A stretch of 61,907 bases of DNA from JBOFDK01 sp051646925 (GCA_051646925.1 JBOFDK010000015.1:1-61907), one strand, 5' to 3'. Counted from the stretch's first letter, positions 16,784 through 26,278 are shown. The notes: a model not told the origin generated them from the sequence alone. Numbers and translations are program-made.

Positions 16784-17896
16784 ATGTTTAAAAAAAGTTT
16801 GAAATTTATATGTATGGGTGTACTAACAGCATCAATGATGCTTACAGGATGTCAATCATCAGAAACTTCTGATACAACATCTACAGGTGGAGATGATAAA
16901 ACTTCAAGAGCTATTAAAGCTGGATTCATTTATCCAAGTCCAGTAGCTGACGGCGGTTGGGTACAAACTCATGATGCAGGTAGAGTTCAGTTAGAAGAAG
17001 AATTAGGTATTCAAACTGTTTATAAAGAATCAGTACCTGAAACTCAAGAGTCTGAACAAGTAGCACGAGATATGATAGATCAAGGTGCAAATATTATTTT
17101 TGCAACATCATTCGGATATATGGACTACATGGAGAAATTATCTAATGAGTTTCCAGAAGTAACATTTTTTCACTGCGCAGGGTATAAAACAACTGATAAT
17201 ATGTCAAACTATTTTGGACGTGTAGAAGATGCTAGATATTTATCAGGAATTGTAGCAGGTCTAAAAACAGAAACTAATCAAATTGGTTATGTTGCAGCAA
17301 TGCCAATGCCAGAAGTAATTCGTGGTATTAATGCATTTACACTTGGAGTACAGTCAGTTAATCCAGAAGCGGTAGTTAAAGTATCATGGACAAATGCATG
17401 GTATGATCCATCTAAAGAAAAAGAAGCAGGAAGTGCTTTAATTGACCAAGGATGTGACGTTTTAGCGCAACACCAAAATGCAGCAGGTGCGCAACAAGCA
17501 GCAGAAGAAAAAGGTGTTTGGTCAATAGGTTATCATGCAGATATGAAAGATATTGCACCTAATGCTAACCTTACAAGTGTTGTTTGGAATTGGGCACCAT
17601 ATTACATGGAAGCTGTTCAATCAGTTATAGATGGAACATATAAGTCAGGCGCATACTGGGAAGGAATCGACAAAAATGTTGTAGATATCTCACCACTTAC
17701 AAAAAATGCTCCAGCAGAAGCAGAAGAAATTGTAGCGGCTAAAAAACAAGAAATGATTGATGGAACATTCAATGTATTCCAAGGTCCGATTATTGATCGT
17801 GATGGAGAAGTTCGAGTTAACGAAGGTGATATTTTAAGTGATGAAGATCAATTAAATTGTGACTGGTTCGTAAAAGGTGTAGAAGGTGAAATATAA
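16784..17896 (+). CDS. BMP-family nucleoside-binding lipoprotein (370 aa)
   Basis: A lipoprotein signal ends in LTGC (Cys at about residue 23), followed by a Ser/Thr-rich linker and the basic membrane protein/PnrA fold: ADGGWVQTHDAGR, ATSFGYMDYM, HCAGYKT, YFGRVEDARYLSGIVAG and QHQNAAGAQQAAEEKGVWSIGYHADM. These are the features of purine-nucleoside-binding proteins of ABC uptake systems. It is exported and anchored to the outer face of the membrane, delivering nucleoside to the two permeases encoded downstream. AGGAGG-like ribosome site 5-10 nt upstream. First gene of the operon behind the palindromic operator. Confidence 0.93.
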   Translation: MFKKSLKFICMGVLTASMMLTGCQSSETSDTTSTGGDDKTSRAIKAGFIYPSPVADGGWVQTHDAGRVQLEEELGIQTVYKESVPETQESEQVARDMIDQGANIIFATSFGYMDYMEKLSNEFPEVTFFHCAGYKTTDNMSNYFGRVEDARYLSGIVAGLKTETNQIGYVAAMPMPEVIRGINAFTLGVQSVNPEAVVKVSWTNAWYDPSKEKEAGSALIDQGCDVLAQHQNAAGAQQAAEEKGVWSIGYHADMKDIAPNANLTSVVWNWAPYYMEAVQSVIDGTYKSGAYWEGIDKNVVDISPLTKNAPAEAEEIVAAKKQEMIDGTFNVFQGPIIDRDGEVRVNEGDILSDEDQLNCDWFVKGVEGEI

Positions 17897-17932
17897 TTTT
17901 TTACTCAAACTAAATAAATAGAGGGCGTTAAT

Positions 17933-19438
17933 ATGAAACAATCTGTAGTAGTGCAATTGGAAAATATAACTAAAAGTTTTGGCTCGGTTATAGCTAATGA
18001 AAGTGTGAATTTAACTCTTGGCAAAGGAGAAATTCATGCACTACTAGGAGAAAATGGCGCAGGAAAAAGTACACTAATGAACATGCTATCAGGGATTTAT
18101 GCCCCTGATAGTGGGTTCATTTTTGTGCGTTCAGAGAAAGTCCATTTTACATCTCCTAAAAGTGCAATTGAAAAAGGAATAGGTATGGTACACCAACATT
18201 TTAAGTTGGTAGACTCTTTTACTGCAAAAGAAAATATAATAGCTGGAAGTGGTACGTTTTTTACTTTTGGAAAATCAGAAGAAAAGCGTATAATGACTTT
18301 ATGTGAAAAATATGGATTAAAAGTAAACTTAAATAAAAAAGTTAAAGACATGTCAGTTAGTGAAAAACAAATGTTAGAAATTATAAAAGTATTATATCGT
18401 GGATGTGATATTTTAATACTAGATGAACCAACTGCTGTTTTAACACCACAAGAAGTAGATATACTTTTTTCTATTGTTAAACGAATGAAAAAAGATGGAT
18501 GTACTATTATTATTATTACTCATAAGCTTAATGAAGTTATGGAACTATGTGATAAAGTAACTGTATTATTAAAAGGTAAAGTAGCAAAAACGTTAAATAT
18601 TTCAGAAACAACACCACAACATTTAACCGAGCTTATGGTTGGGCATAGTGAATCACTTAGTATTGTAAGACCAGAACCTAAAAATTCTAAAGTAATATAT
18701 GAGGCTAAAAACTTAACATTAATAAATGATGATGGTGTAAAACTGTTAGATGACGTTACTGTTCAAGTTAAAAGTGGTGAAATTTTAGGTATTGCTGGCG
18801 TTGCAGGAAGTGGTCAAAAAGAGCTTTGTGAAGCTATGGCAGGACTTGTAAAGTGTCAAAAAGGTGAATTGTTGTTTGATGGTGAAAACTTGATGGGACA
18901 TAATCCAAGAGAAATATATAACAAAGGTATTAGTATGAGTTTTATTCCTGAAGATAGATTGGGAATGGGGCTAGTTGGTAGTATGGACATAGTCGATAAT
19001 ATGTTACTAAAAGAGTATCATACACAATCAGGTTTTTTCCTAAATAAATCAAAAGTTCAGGAAAAAGCAGATGAGCTTGTAAAAAAACTTAGTGTTAAAA
19101 CACCTAGTGTATTTCATCCGGTAAAAATGCTATCAGGTGGTAATATTCAAAAAATATTGCTTGGTAGAGAAATAGATGCATCGCCAAAAGTGTTAATTAC
19201 AGCATATGCAGTAAGAGGACTAGATATTGGAGCAACGCATCAGATTTATGATTTAATTAATGAGCAAAAAGAACTTGGCGTTGGTGTCTTATTTATAGGT
19301 GAAGATTTAGATGTATTAATGCAACTTTGTGACCGTATTATGGTTATGTGTAATGGCCAAGTAACAGGTGTTATTGATGCCCAAAATGCTACAAAAGAGC
19401 AAATTGGACTAATGATGGGAGGACAACATGCAATTTAG
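17933..19438 (+). CDS. Nucleoside ABC transporter ATPase, double NBD (501 aa)
   Basis: Two fused ATPase domains as in the sugar/nucleoside importer class. Domain 1: Walker A GENGAGKST, signature SVSEKQ, Walker B LILDEPTAVLTP. Domain 2: degenerate Walker A GVAGSGQKE, signature LSGGNIQK, and LITAYAVRGLDIGA in place of the Walker B region; a weakened second site is usual in this class. The partner lipoprotein precedes it by 36 nt, and the gene overlaps the next permease gene by 11 nt, indicating translational coupling. Confidence 0.94.
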   Translation: MKQSVVVQLENITKSFGSVIANESVNLTLGKGEIHALLGENGAGKSTLMNMLSGIYAPDSGFIFVRSEKVHFTSPKSAIEKGIGMVHQHFKLVDSFTAKENIIAGSGTFFTFGKSEEKRIMTLCEKYGLKVNLNKKVKDMSVSEKQMLEIIKVLYRGCDILILDEPTAVLTPQEVDILFSIVKRMKKDGCTIIIITHKLNEVMELCDKVTVLLKGKVAKTLNISETTPQHLTELMVGHSESLSIVRPEPKNSKVIYEAKNLTLINDDGVKLLDDVTVQVKSGEILGIAGVAGSGQKELCEAMAGLVKCQKGELLFDGENLMGHNPREIYNKGISMSFIPEDRLGMGLVGSMDIVDNMLLKEYHTQSGFFLNKSKVQEKADELVKKLSVKTPSVFHPVKMLSGGNIQKILLGREIDASPKVLITAYAVRGLDIGATHQIYDLINEQKELGVGVLFIGEDLDVLMQLCDRIMVMCNGQVTGVIDAQNATKEQIGLMMGGQHAI

Positions 19439-20507
19439 AGTATCTAAGTCCGGAAATGTTAGCAATAAGAAAAAAATAGTGATTACAGTAACTGCTATTT
19501 TTATTGCAATGATTATAACAAGTTTATTTATTGCAATTATGGGTCACAATCCTTTTGATGTTTATAAGTCAATGTTAGAAGGGTGCTTAGGAACACCGCA
19601 TAGATTGCGCCAAACTATAGTAATTACTATACCGCTTATAATTACAGCAGTAGGAATTGCAGTTGCTTTTAAAATGAAATTTTGGAATATTGGTGCTGAA
19701 GGACAAATTTTAATGGGCGCTTTCATGGCTACAGGAGCAGCGTTATATTTAAAAGAATTACCAGCATATATTTTATTACCGATTATGATTATATGCGGGA
19801 TTATTGGCGGTGGTATTTGGGCGTTAATTCCAGCTATTTTTAAAGCGAAGTTTAATACAAATGAAACTATTGTTACACTTATGATGAATTATATTGCATT
19901 AAAGTGGGTTGTTTATTTACAGTATGGACCATGGAAAGACCCTGCAGCAATGGGATTTCCTAAAATTGAAACTTTTGCCGCAAATGCGATTTTACCAAAA
20001 GTTTTTGGAGTGCATGTAGGCTGGATTATTGCAATTGTATTAGTATTAGCTATTCATTATTTGATTCACTACACAAAAACAGGTTATGAAATTCAGGTAT
20101 TAGGTGAGAGTGAAAATACAGCAAAATATGCAGGGATGAATACCAAAAAAGTTATTATTATCGCTATGCTTTTAAGCGGAGGTATATGTGGATTAACTGG
20201 AATGATTCAGGCATCAGCTGTGAATAACACGTTGTCTATGGATATTACAGCAGGCGTTGGGTATACAGCTATAATTATTGCGTGGTTATCTAATCTGAAA
20301 ACTCCTTGGATTGTAGTGGTGTCGTTGATGTTTGCGGTATTAACACAAGGGGCTAGTTATATTCAAACAGCTTACCAAATTCCTCAATCAGCAGCAGAAA
20401 TAATACAAGGTATTGTGTTATTTAGCATATTAGGTAGTCAGTTTTTTATACAGTACAAAGTAAAGTTTGTAAATGAAAAGACAAAGTTGAAAGAGGAGGT
20501 AAAATAA
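19428..20507 (+). CDS. Nucleoside ABC transporter permease 1 (359 aa)
   Basis: A polytopic permease of the branched-chain/sugar/nucleoside type with the conserved cytoplasmic EAA-like stretch GESENTAKYAGMNTKKVII and the motif FKMKFWNIGAEGQILMGA. The start ATG lies inside the preceding gene behind GGGAGGA. It ends 1 nt before the next permease gene. It forms the heterodimeric channel with permease 2. Confidence 0.92.
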   Translation: MQFRVSKSGNVSNKKKIVITVTAIFIAMIITSLFIAIMGHNPFDVYKSMLEGCLGTPHRLRQTIVITIPLIITAVGIAVAFKMKFWNIGAEGQILMGAFMATGAALYLKELPAYILLPIMIICGIIGGGIWALIPAIFKAKFNTNETIVTLMMNYIALKWVVYLQYGPWKDPAAMGFPKIETFAANAILPKVFGVHVGWIIAIVLVLAIHYLIHYTKTGYEIQVLGESENTAKYAGMNTKKVIIIAMLLSGGICGLTGMIQASAVNNTLSMDITAGVGYTAIIIAWLSNLKTPWIVVVSLMFAVLTQGASYIQTAYQIPQSAAEIIQGIVLFSILGSQFFIQYKVKFVNEKTKLKEEVK

Positions 20508-20508
20508 T

Positions 20509-21441
20509 ATGGCAATTGAATCATTTTTAATAGCAGCAGTAATTGCAGGAACTCCTCTTTTGTTTGCTACATTAGGTGGTATGATGAACGAAAAAGTTGG
20601 TCATATCAACCTAGGGGTAGAAGGTATGATGCTTATGGGCGCGGTTATTGGTTTTATCGTAGGCTTAGTAACAGGAAGTGCAACATTGGCATTATTAGCA
20701 GCTATGGCAGCTGGTGGAATAGGTGCATTAATTTATGCAGTATTGACAGTTACATTACGTGCAAATCAAGTAGTTACAGGTTTAGCACTTACTATTTTTG
20801 GAACGGGATTTTCAAGTTTTGTAGGTCAAAGTGTTGTAGGTCAAATTGTACCGGATACGATTAAAGTGATTTTATCACCGAAACCGATACCTTTATTAAG
20901 TCAAATTCCTATTATAGGGCCAGCTTTTTTTAGTCAAAGTATTTTTATTTACTTAGGATATATTGCAGCTATTGTTTTATATATTTATTATAAATATACA
21001 AAAATAGGACTTAATACGAGAATGATAGGAGAAGATCCATCTACAGCAGATGCAGCGGGTATTCCAGTTGTATTGTATAAATATATAAATATAGTTGTAG
21101 GCGGAATGTTATGCGGATTATCAGGTGCATTTTTATCACTAGTTTATGTACCAGCATGGCAACAAAATATTACAGCAGGACGAGGATGGATTGCTGTTGC
21201 ACTTATTATATTTATAGGTTGGAATCCGTCAAAAGCTATTTTTGGCGCAATTTTATTTGGTGCATTAGATATTTTAGGATTACGTCTTCAAGCTGCAGGT
21301 ATTCAAATTAATCAATACTTTGTAGATATGTTGCCTTATGCAGTAACTATTTTATTTTTAGTTGTAGGCTCTATACGTTCGGGCGGACAAAATCCAGGAC
21401 CTAAGGCGTTAGGAACAACTTATTTTAGGGAAGAACGTTAA
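20509..21441 (+). CDS. Nucleoside ABC transporter permease 2 (310 aa)
   Basis: Second permease of the importer: GGMMNEKVGHINLGVEGMMLMGA near the N-terminus and GEDPSTADAAGIPVVLYKYI as the ATPase-contact loop. Hydrophobic throughout, normal length, ATG behind GAGGAGG that overlaps the end of the previous gene. Together the four genes predict purine-nucleoside uptake and salvage. Confidence 0.92.
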   Translation: MAIESFLIAAVIAGTPLLFATLGGMMNEKVGHINLGVEGMMLMGAVIGFIVGLVTGSATLALLAAMAAGGIGALIYAVLTVTLRANQVVTGLALTIFGTGFSSFVGQSVVGQIVPDTIKVILSPKPIPLLSQIPIIGPAFFSQSIFIYLGYIAAIVLYIYYKYTKIGLNTRMIGEDPSTADAAGIPVVLYKYINIVVGGMLCGLSGAFLSLVYVPAWQQNITAGRGWIAVALIIFIGWNPSKAIFGAILFGALDILGLRLQAAGIQINQYFVDMLPYAVTILFLVVGSIRSGGQNPGPKALGTTYFREER

Positions 21442-21453
21442 ATAGGAGAATGT

Positions 21454-21738
21454 ATGGGCGTATTACTTATGATGTGTGTAGGTATTTTAATTGGAATGAA
21501 ATGTTTTCCAGAAAAATGGGGAAAATATAATAATTATATTCAGCTATGTAGCATTATCATTTTGATTTTTTGTATGGGTATTTCACTTGGAGCGAATCCT
21601 GACTTTGTCAATCAGTTTATTAAAGTAGGGGTGAAAGGTGCTATATTTGCTATTGTGCCAATTGTTTTTTCAGTTGGAGGAGTGTACTTATTGACACAAA
21701 AATTTATGAATCCAAAAGAAGGTGAAAAAGATAATTAG
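21454..21738 (+). CDS. LysO-like exporter, N-terminal half (94 aa)
   Basis: Three hydrophobic segments with ILIGMKCFP and CMGISLGANPD, which matches the first part of the lysine exporter LysO (YbjE, DUF340) family. E. coli LysO is about 299 residues in one chain; here it is divided into 94 and 204 residues on two ORFs overlapping by 17 nt in different frames. ATG 21454 has AGGAG upstream, 12 nt after the permease stop codon, so it belongs to the nucleoside operon transcript. Its function in a purine operon is unclear. Confidence 0.75.
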   Translation: MGVLLMMCVGILIGMKCFPEKWGKYNNYIQLCSIIILIFCMGISLGANPDFVNQFIKVGVKGAIFAIVPIVFSVGGVYLLTQKFMNPKEGEKDN

Positions 21739-22336
21739 ATGTATTTTACTAAGTCTTGTGGTTGGTATAATTTGCGGTCATTACGGAAGTAATAATTATA
21801 ATATATTATTTTTTAGTGAACTATCAAATATAGTACTTGTAGTTTTAATGATTTCTGTTGGAATAAGTGTTGGTATGAATAAACACGTTTTTCAAAAAAT
21901 GAAAACATATCATTTCAAAATTTTGATTATTCCTATAGCTATCATTTCATGTTCATTAGTAGGTGGCATAGTTTGTGCGATTATATTAAAAATGCCTATA
22001 AATGAAAGTTTAGCAATTGTATCAGGTCTTGGTTGGTATAGCTTATCAGGTGTATTGCTAACGGAAATAGCTAATGCAGAAATAGGTAGTATAGCTTTTA
22101 TGGCAAATTTGATGCGAGAAATTTTTGCTATTATGCTTGTTCCAGTAATAGCTAAGTATTTTAATTACTACGCAGCAATAGCGCCAGCAGCAGCGACTAG
22201 TGAAGATACAACATTACCAATATTGATAAAGTATACAAATGAAGAAGTTGTTATGATGGCAGTAATCAACGGAGTAATATGTTCAGCAATGGTGCCGATT
22301 TTGGTTAATACAACTTACTATTTATTTAAATCGTAA
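21722..22336 (+). CDS. LysO-like exporter, C-terminal part, GTG start (204 aa)
   Basis: Hydrophobic, with SVGISVGMN, SGLGWYSLSGVLLTE and MANLMREIFAIMLVPVIAKY, the signature of the LysO/DUF340 core. GTG 21722 is the only in-frame start after the preceding stop and is nearly overlapped by AGAAGG, so initiation probably depends on translation of the N-terminal ORF. The two parts would assemble as a split transporter. A sequencing-type frameshift is less likely because the second ORF has its own start and the lengths add up to the full-length family. Confidence 0.8.
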   Translation: MKKIIRCILLSLVVGIICGHYGSNNYNILFFSELSNIVLVVLMISVGISVGMNKHVFQKMKTYHFKILIIPIAIISCSLVGGIVCAIILKMPINESLAIVSGLGWYSLSGVLLTEIANAEIGSIAFMANLMREIFAIMLVPVIAKYFNYYAAIAPAAATSEDTTLPILIKYTNEEVVMMAVINGVICSAMVPILVNTTYYLFKS

Positions 22337-22367
22337 TAAAAATATGTGAGAAAGCGAGCGGACATTG

Positions 22368-23021
22368 ATGTTAAAACCGCATATAGAAATTAACCAAGAA
22401 ATATATAGCATAGACTATAAAATTGAAGATGAACATGTTTTTGAAAATATACATTTTAAAAATTGTTTCTTAGAAGAAGTTACTGCTAGGTATATTGTTT
22501 TTAAAGAATGTATTTTAGAAAATATTGTTTTTAATGATATTAATGCAAAACATATGGAATTTACGCACGTACATTTGAAAAACTGTGATTTATCTAATGT
22601 AAATCTTGAAGAAGCAATTTTTCATTGTGTCACATTTGAGTCTTGCAAATTAGTTGGGGCATATATGCCAGAAAGTTCATTTCAATATGTTACATTTGAA
22701 AAATGTATAGCAAAGTATATGAATGTAGGATATAGCATATTAAAAGAAGTTCAATTTAAAGAGTGTGATATGAATGATGCAAGTTTTGGAGATTGTAAAC
22801 ATAAAAAACTTGTATTTTCATTATGCCAAATGAATAAAGTAGATTTTGGCGGAACAACGCTTGCTGGTGTCGATTTGTCGACATGTGACATAATGGGTAT
22901 AAAGATTCAATTACAAGGATTGAAAAAGTTAAAAGTAAATGCATTACAAGCAATAGAGTTAGCAAAGTTATTAGGAATTGAAGTAGTTGATACTGATAAT
23001 GATGAGAAGTTAATATATTAA
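22368..23021 (+). CDS. Pentapeptide-repeat protein (217 aa)
   Basis: From about residue 25 to 175 the chain is made of five-residue steps with a central Leu/Phe/Val and small residues on either side (FKNCF LEEVT, LKNCD LSNVN LEEAI, KVDFG GTTLA GVDLS), predicting a right-handed quadrilateral beta-helix; Cys is unusually frequent at the turn positions. A short helical cap follows. Function of such proteins ranges from gyrase protection to scaffolding and cannot be assigned. A TTG directly precedes the ATG and the ribosome site is poor, so the exact start is uncertain. Confidence 0.8.
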   Translation: MLKPHIEINQEIYSIDYKIEDEHVFENIHFKNCFLEEVTARYIVFKECILENIVFNDINAKHMEFTHVHLKNCDLSNVNLEEAIFHCVTFESCKLVGAYMPESSFQYVTFEKCIAKYMNVGYSILKEVQFKECDMNDASFGDCKHKKLVFSLCQMNKVDFGGTTLAGVDLSTCDIMGIKIQLQGLKKLKVNALQAIELAKLLGIEVVDTDNDEKLIY

Positions 23022-23072
23022 ATATTAAGGTTAATTTATTAAAAATTTAGAGTTAGTAATGTTTTTATATGC

Positions 23073-23078
23073 TATAAT
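23073..23078 (+). promoter_or_regulatory. -10 element of the folT transcript
   Basis: Perfect TATAAT 23 nt before the riboswitch aptamer; the -35 is weak (no good match at 17 nt). Confidence 0.5.
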
Positions 23079-23100
23079 TACGATATCACTAAACCGAGTT

Positions 23101-23198
23101 GGCAGAGTAGAGATAAATGCGTTAAGTGCTAGGTGAACGGGAAGTTGACACTTAGACGAAAAACAATGTTTGCGATATTTATCTCGCATTCCGCTGCC
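23101..23198 (+). ncRNA. Tetrahydrofolate (THF) riboswitch
   Basis: The 5' strand GGCAG and 3' strand CTGCC close the element; inside are the hallmark segments AGAGTAGA, GCGTTAAGTG, GTGAACGGGAAGTTG and GCATTCCGCT in the order of the known THF aptamer. The outer stem, the AT-rich stem AGATAAAT/ATTTATCT and the TAAGTGC...ACTTA stem are all visible. It lies in the leader of folT, the known target of this class in Firmicutes. The expression platform is unclear: only a small AAATAG/CTATTT hairpin separates the aptamer from the ribosome site, with a short T-run. Confidence 0.93.
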
Positions 23199-23247
23199 TT
23201 TTAAATAGCTTCTATTTTTGAGTTTATTCAATAGTGGAGGTGTATTT

Positions 23248-23757
23248 ATGAAATTTAATACAAAACAATTGGTTTACATGGCATTTCTTATAGCCCTAAA
23301 TATTGTAATGACACGTTTTTTTGTCATTTATGTTGGGCCAAGCAGAATTAGTTTTACATTTGTTGCAATTGCAATGATGGCAGTTTATTATGGTCCTATC
23401 ACTACGGGAATAGGTTGTGGTATTGCAGATATTATAGGAACAGTACTTTTCCCAGCAGGACCATTTTTTCCAGGATATACACTGAGTGCGGTAGTAACAG
23501 GTATGGTCTATGGTTTGTTTTTATACAAAAAGCGATTTAGTTGGTGGCGGATTATAATTATTCAAAGTATTTTACTTGTTGTTATAACGATAGGTATGAA
23601 TACAATATGGGCGATGATGATAACGGGTAAAGGATATATGGTGTTATTACCTACAAGAATTATGACAGCAATGATTCGTGTTCCAATAGAAATAGTTATA
23701 CTTGGAATGGTACAGCAATACGTTGTACCACACATGAAAAAACATATAGTAGTTTGA
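23248..23757 (+). CDS. folT: ECF transporter substrate-binding subunit for folate, FolT (169 aa)
   Basis: Six-helix S-component of an energy-coupling-factor transporter: LVYMAFLIALNIVMTRFFVIYVGPSRISF at the N-terminus, GCGIADIIGTVLFPAGPFFPGYTLSA and the end motif PTRIMTAMIRVPIEIVIL. The FPxGxFFPGYTLSA segment and the THF riboswitch upstream assign folate as the vitamin. It works with a shared EcfAA'T module not present here. ATG 23248 follows GTGGAGG by 7 nt. Confidence 0.94.
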   Translation: MKFNTKQLVYMAFLIALNIVMTRFFVIYVGPSRISFTFVAIAMMAVYYGPITTGIGCGIADIIGTVLFPAGPFFPGYTLSAVVTGMVYGLFLYKKRFSWWRIIIIQSILLVVITIGMNTIWAMMITGKGYMVLLPTRIMTAMIRVPIEIVILGMVQQYVVPHMKKHIVV

Positions 23758-23788
23758 TAAAATGAATACTGCTAAACGAGGTATAGTG

Positions 23789-23841
23789 AAAAAAGGCAGT
23801 TATCCCATTGACTGAAAAGTCGATTGGATAACTGCCTTTTT
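23789..23841. terminator. Bidirectional terminator, folT / ABC exporter
   Basis: AAAAAGGCAGTTATCC pairs with GGATAACTGCCTTTTT around a 21-nt loop; it lies between convergent genes. Confidence 0.9.
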
Positions 23842-23844
23842 ATG

Positions 23845-25437
23845 TTAAAGTTTTTTTATTTTACACAGTGAAATATATAGTGTAAAAGTAATAATTAAAA
23901 TAGTGATAGAAGAAAAAACAATTATAATGCTAGAATATGAAGATGGAGATGATAAAATAATAAAGAGTGGAATAAATGAAAATAATGCTCCGCCTAACAT
24001 ACCAATCATAGAAGATAAACTTTGTTTGATGACTTGGACCTCAGATTCCCAATCGTATTTGGGAAAGCGTGTATTAATAAATAATCCCCACACACTTGTA
24101 AATAAAGCGTAAATAAGTGGTACAAATAAGTACATTAAACTTTCTACAAAAGTAGGTTTAAAACTTAAAATTAAAAGCATACTTGAAATTAAACTAACAG
24201 GTACAGTTAACGTTAGATTAGCCAAAATTTTGCTTAAAAAAAGTGTTTTCAAAGCAATAGGAGAAGATTGGATAATCCATAAATTTTTACCTTCAAGAGA
24301 AAGTGAAACACAACTAGTGCAAGAAAGTGAAAGTATGCCAGATAGAATAAGAGGCATTATTATAAAAATTTGCTGAGTAATATCTGGAATATTTAAATAA
24401 GTAACGATTGTTTCTGGGCCAAATAAACAACAACTAATCGCAAACAAAATTGCGAGAAGTGCACCAACACCCATATTCATTAAATAAATATAAGAGTTAA
24501 AAAAACGCTTTAATTCTTTTGAATATAGAGCATGAAGTGGTGAGTTTGATTTAAGATGGCGAATTATAAACTTATTTTTTGATTTTACAGGCAATAAAGC
24601 TGTATTTATTGCTTTGTATTTAGGTGAAAGCAGTATAATAAATAGAGCATACCAACCAATAGATAGAAGCATAAAACATAAAATAGGCATAAATTTAGCA
24701 GTTATTATTGACTTGCTAAACAGTGGTGCAATAGGATAAAAAGAAAATATTGAATTTTCTATAGTTGATATAACCTCAGGTGAGTTTAAAGAATCAAGTT
24801 GTATGGAAATATTATTATCAATAAATATAGGTAATATAAAAATAGCAATTAATATACCAAAAGATAATAGTGTAGATATTAGTTTTGTATATTTAAATCT
24901 GCTAGAAATATAAAAAATAATTGAGCCAAGTAGTGCCGCAAATGTCGTAGGAATTAGTGGCGCACAAATCATTCCGATTAACCACATAAATAATGTTGTG
25001 AAACTAGCAGGTACAAATATAAAATAAATTATACTCATAGGCAACATAATACCGATATTGATAATTGTATTAATTAAATATAAATTAATGAAACGGCTAG
25101 TAATTACAGTGCCAGTGCTAATAGGAAGAGACATTAATAAGTCATAATCCTTATAACCAAATAAAATACCGTTAGATTTGGTTATAGTAGTAAATGCGGT
25201 CATAACACTTGTCAAAGTTATAGCAAGAGATGGAATAAGAGTTGGTGAAATGAAGTTACCAACGACATAAGTCATAGACGCTACATAACCCATAAGTAAA
25301 AGTCCAACTAATGAAAAAATAGCAAGCATTATATAACGTGAGCGAAGTTTTTTAGAATCTTTCTCAAGAATAAAATTATTAATGCAAAACTGATTTATAA
25401 GTTGTGTTTTAACAAGTATTAAACATTTATTAAACAT
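23845..25437 (-). CDS. ABC-2-type exporter membrane subunit (530 aa)
   Basis: About 12-14 hydrophobic segments in two halves, with charged loops between, in the style of the large putative ABC exporter permeases of Firmicutes. Characteristic pieces are FGYKDYDLLMSLPISTGTVITSRF and LEGKNLWIIQSSPIALKTLFLSKI, each placing a LPIS/SPIA turn before a helix. It overlaps the upstream ATPase gene by 8 nt (start ATG inside GATAATGTTTAA) with GGAGG as the ribosome site, so the two are translated together. Substrate unknown. Confidence 0.88.
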   Translation of the reverse strand: MFNKCLILVKTQLINQFCINNFILEKDSKKLRSRYIMLAIFSLVGLLLMGYVASMTYVVGNFISPTLIPSLAITLTSVMTAFTTITKSNGILFGYKDYDLLMSLPISTGTVITSRFINLYLINTIINIGIMLPMSIIYFIFVPASFTTLFMWLIGMICAPLIPTTFAALLGSIIFYISSRFKYTKLISTLLSFGILIAIFILPIFIDNNISIQLDSLNSPEVISTIENSIFSFYPIAPLFSKSIITAKFMPILCFMLLSIGWYALFIILLSPKYKAINTALLPVKSKNKFIIRHLKSNSPLHALYSKELKRFFNSYIYLMNMGVGALLAILFAISCCLFGPETIVTYLNIPDITQQIFIIMPLILSGILSLSCTSCVSLSLEGKNLWIIQSSPIALKTLFLSKILANLTLTVPVSLISSMLLILSFKPTFVESLMYLFVPLIYALFTSVWGLFINTRFPKYDWESEVQVIKQSLSSMIGMLGGALFSFIPLFIILSSPSSYSSIIIVFSSITILIITFTLYISLCKIKKL

Positions 25438-26143
25438 TATCTACAACCTCCATAAAAAGGTTTTCAAGTGAGGCATCTTTTATAAGTTCTTGTGTTTGAC
25501 CAGAAACAATAAGTTCACCATCTTTAATGATTGCAATTTTGTTGCATAATTTTTCAGCAACTTCTAAAACATGTGTTGAAAAGAAAATAGCACCGCCTTC
25601 TAATGTAATTTCTTTCATTATATTTTTTAAGACCATTGAAGCTTTTGGATCTAGACCTACGAATGGTTCATCTAAAACAAGCAATTTAGGGCGGCGAATA
25701 ATAGCAGAAATAAGTGCTAATTTTTGTTTCATACCATGAGAATAACTACTAATCAAATCACCAAGACGGTCGGTAATTTCAAACTGTGCAGCATATTTAC
25801 AAATATAATTATTACGATTGTTACTTGAAATTTCATATAAATCCGCGATAAAATTAAGATATCCAATTCCTGATAAATGTTCATATAAGTCAGGGTTGTC
25901 AGGTAAGTATGCAATTTTTTTCTTGCACAACAAAGGTTTTTCTTGTATAGAGTTATTATCTATTAAAATTTTTCCTTGTTCAAAATCTAAAACACCAACA
26001 ACAGCTTTAATTGTAGTGCTTTTACCAGCACCATTATGACCAATAAAACCATAAATATCACCAGGTGAAACGTGGATACTAAGGTTATTAACAGCTGGTT
26101 TACCACTTTTATATATTTTTGAAAAATTTTCAATATGTAACAT
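25430..26143 (-). CDS. ABC exporter ATPase (237 aa)
   Basis: Single ATPase domain: Walker A GHNGAGKST, Q-loop region AYLPDNPDLYEHLSG, signature YSHGMKQK, Walker B LLVLDEPFVGLDP and switch STHVLEVAE. This is the DrrA-like exporter class that pairs with ABC-2 permeases; the partner is the overlapping downstream gene. Start ATG behind GAAAGGAAG. Confidence 0.93.
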   Translation of the reverse strand: MLHIENFSKIYKSGKPAVNNLSIHVSPGDIYGFIGHNGAGKSTTIKAVVGVLDFEQGKILIDNNSIQEKPLLCKKKIAYLPDNPDLYEHLSGIGYLNFIADLYEISSNNRNNYICKYAAQFEITDRLGDLISSYSHGMKQKLALISAIIRRPKLLVLDEPFVGLDPKASMVLKNIMKEITLEGGAIFFSTHVLEVAEKLCNKIAIIKDGELIVSGQTQELIKDASLENLFMEVVDNV

Positions 26144-26278
26144 AAATGACTTCCTTTCAAATAGTGTGAGTTTTTTATAGTTATATTATATATATAAATA
26201 CAAAAAAAACAATAGATAATTAGAATAATATCTAAATAAAGTATTTCTGAAAAATATTTAAATTATAAGGAGATTAAA

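Noticed and set aside
21454..22336. Frameshifted single gene
   Set aside because: The second ORF has its own GTG and both halves keep full open frames of the expected combined length, so a genuine split is more likely; not excluded without relatives.
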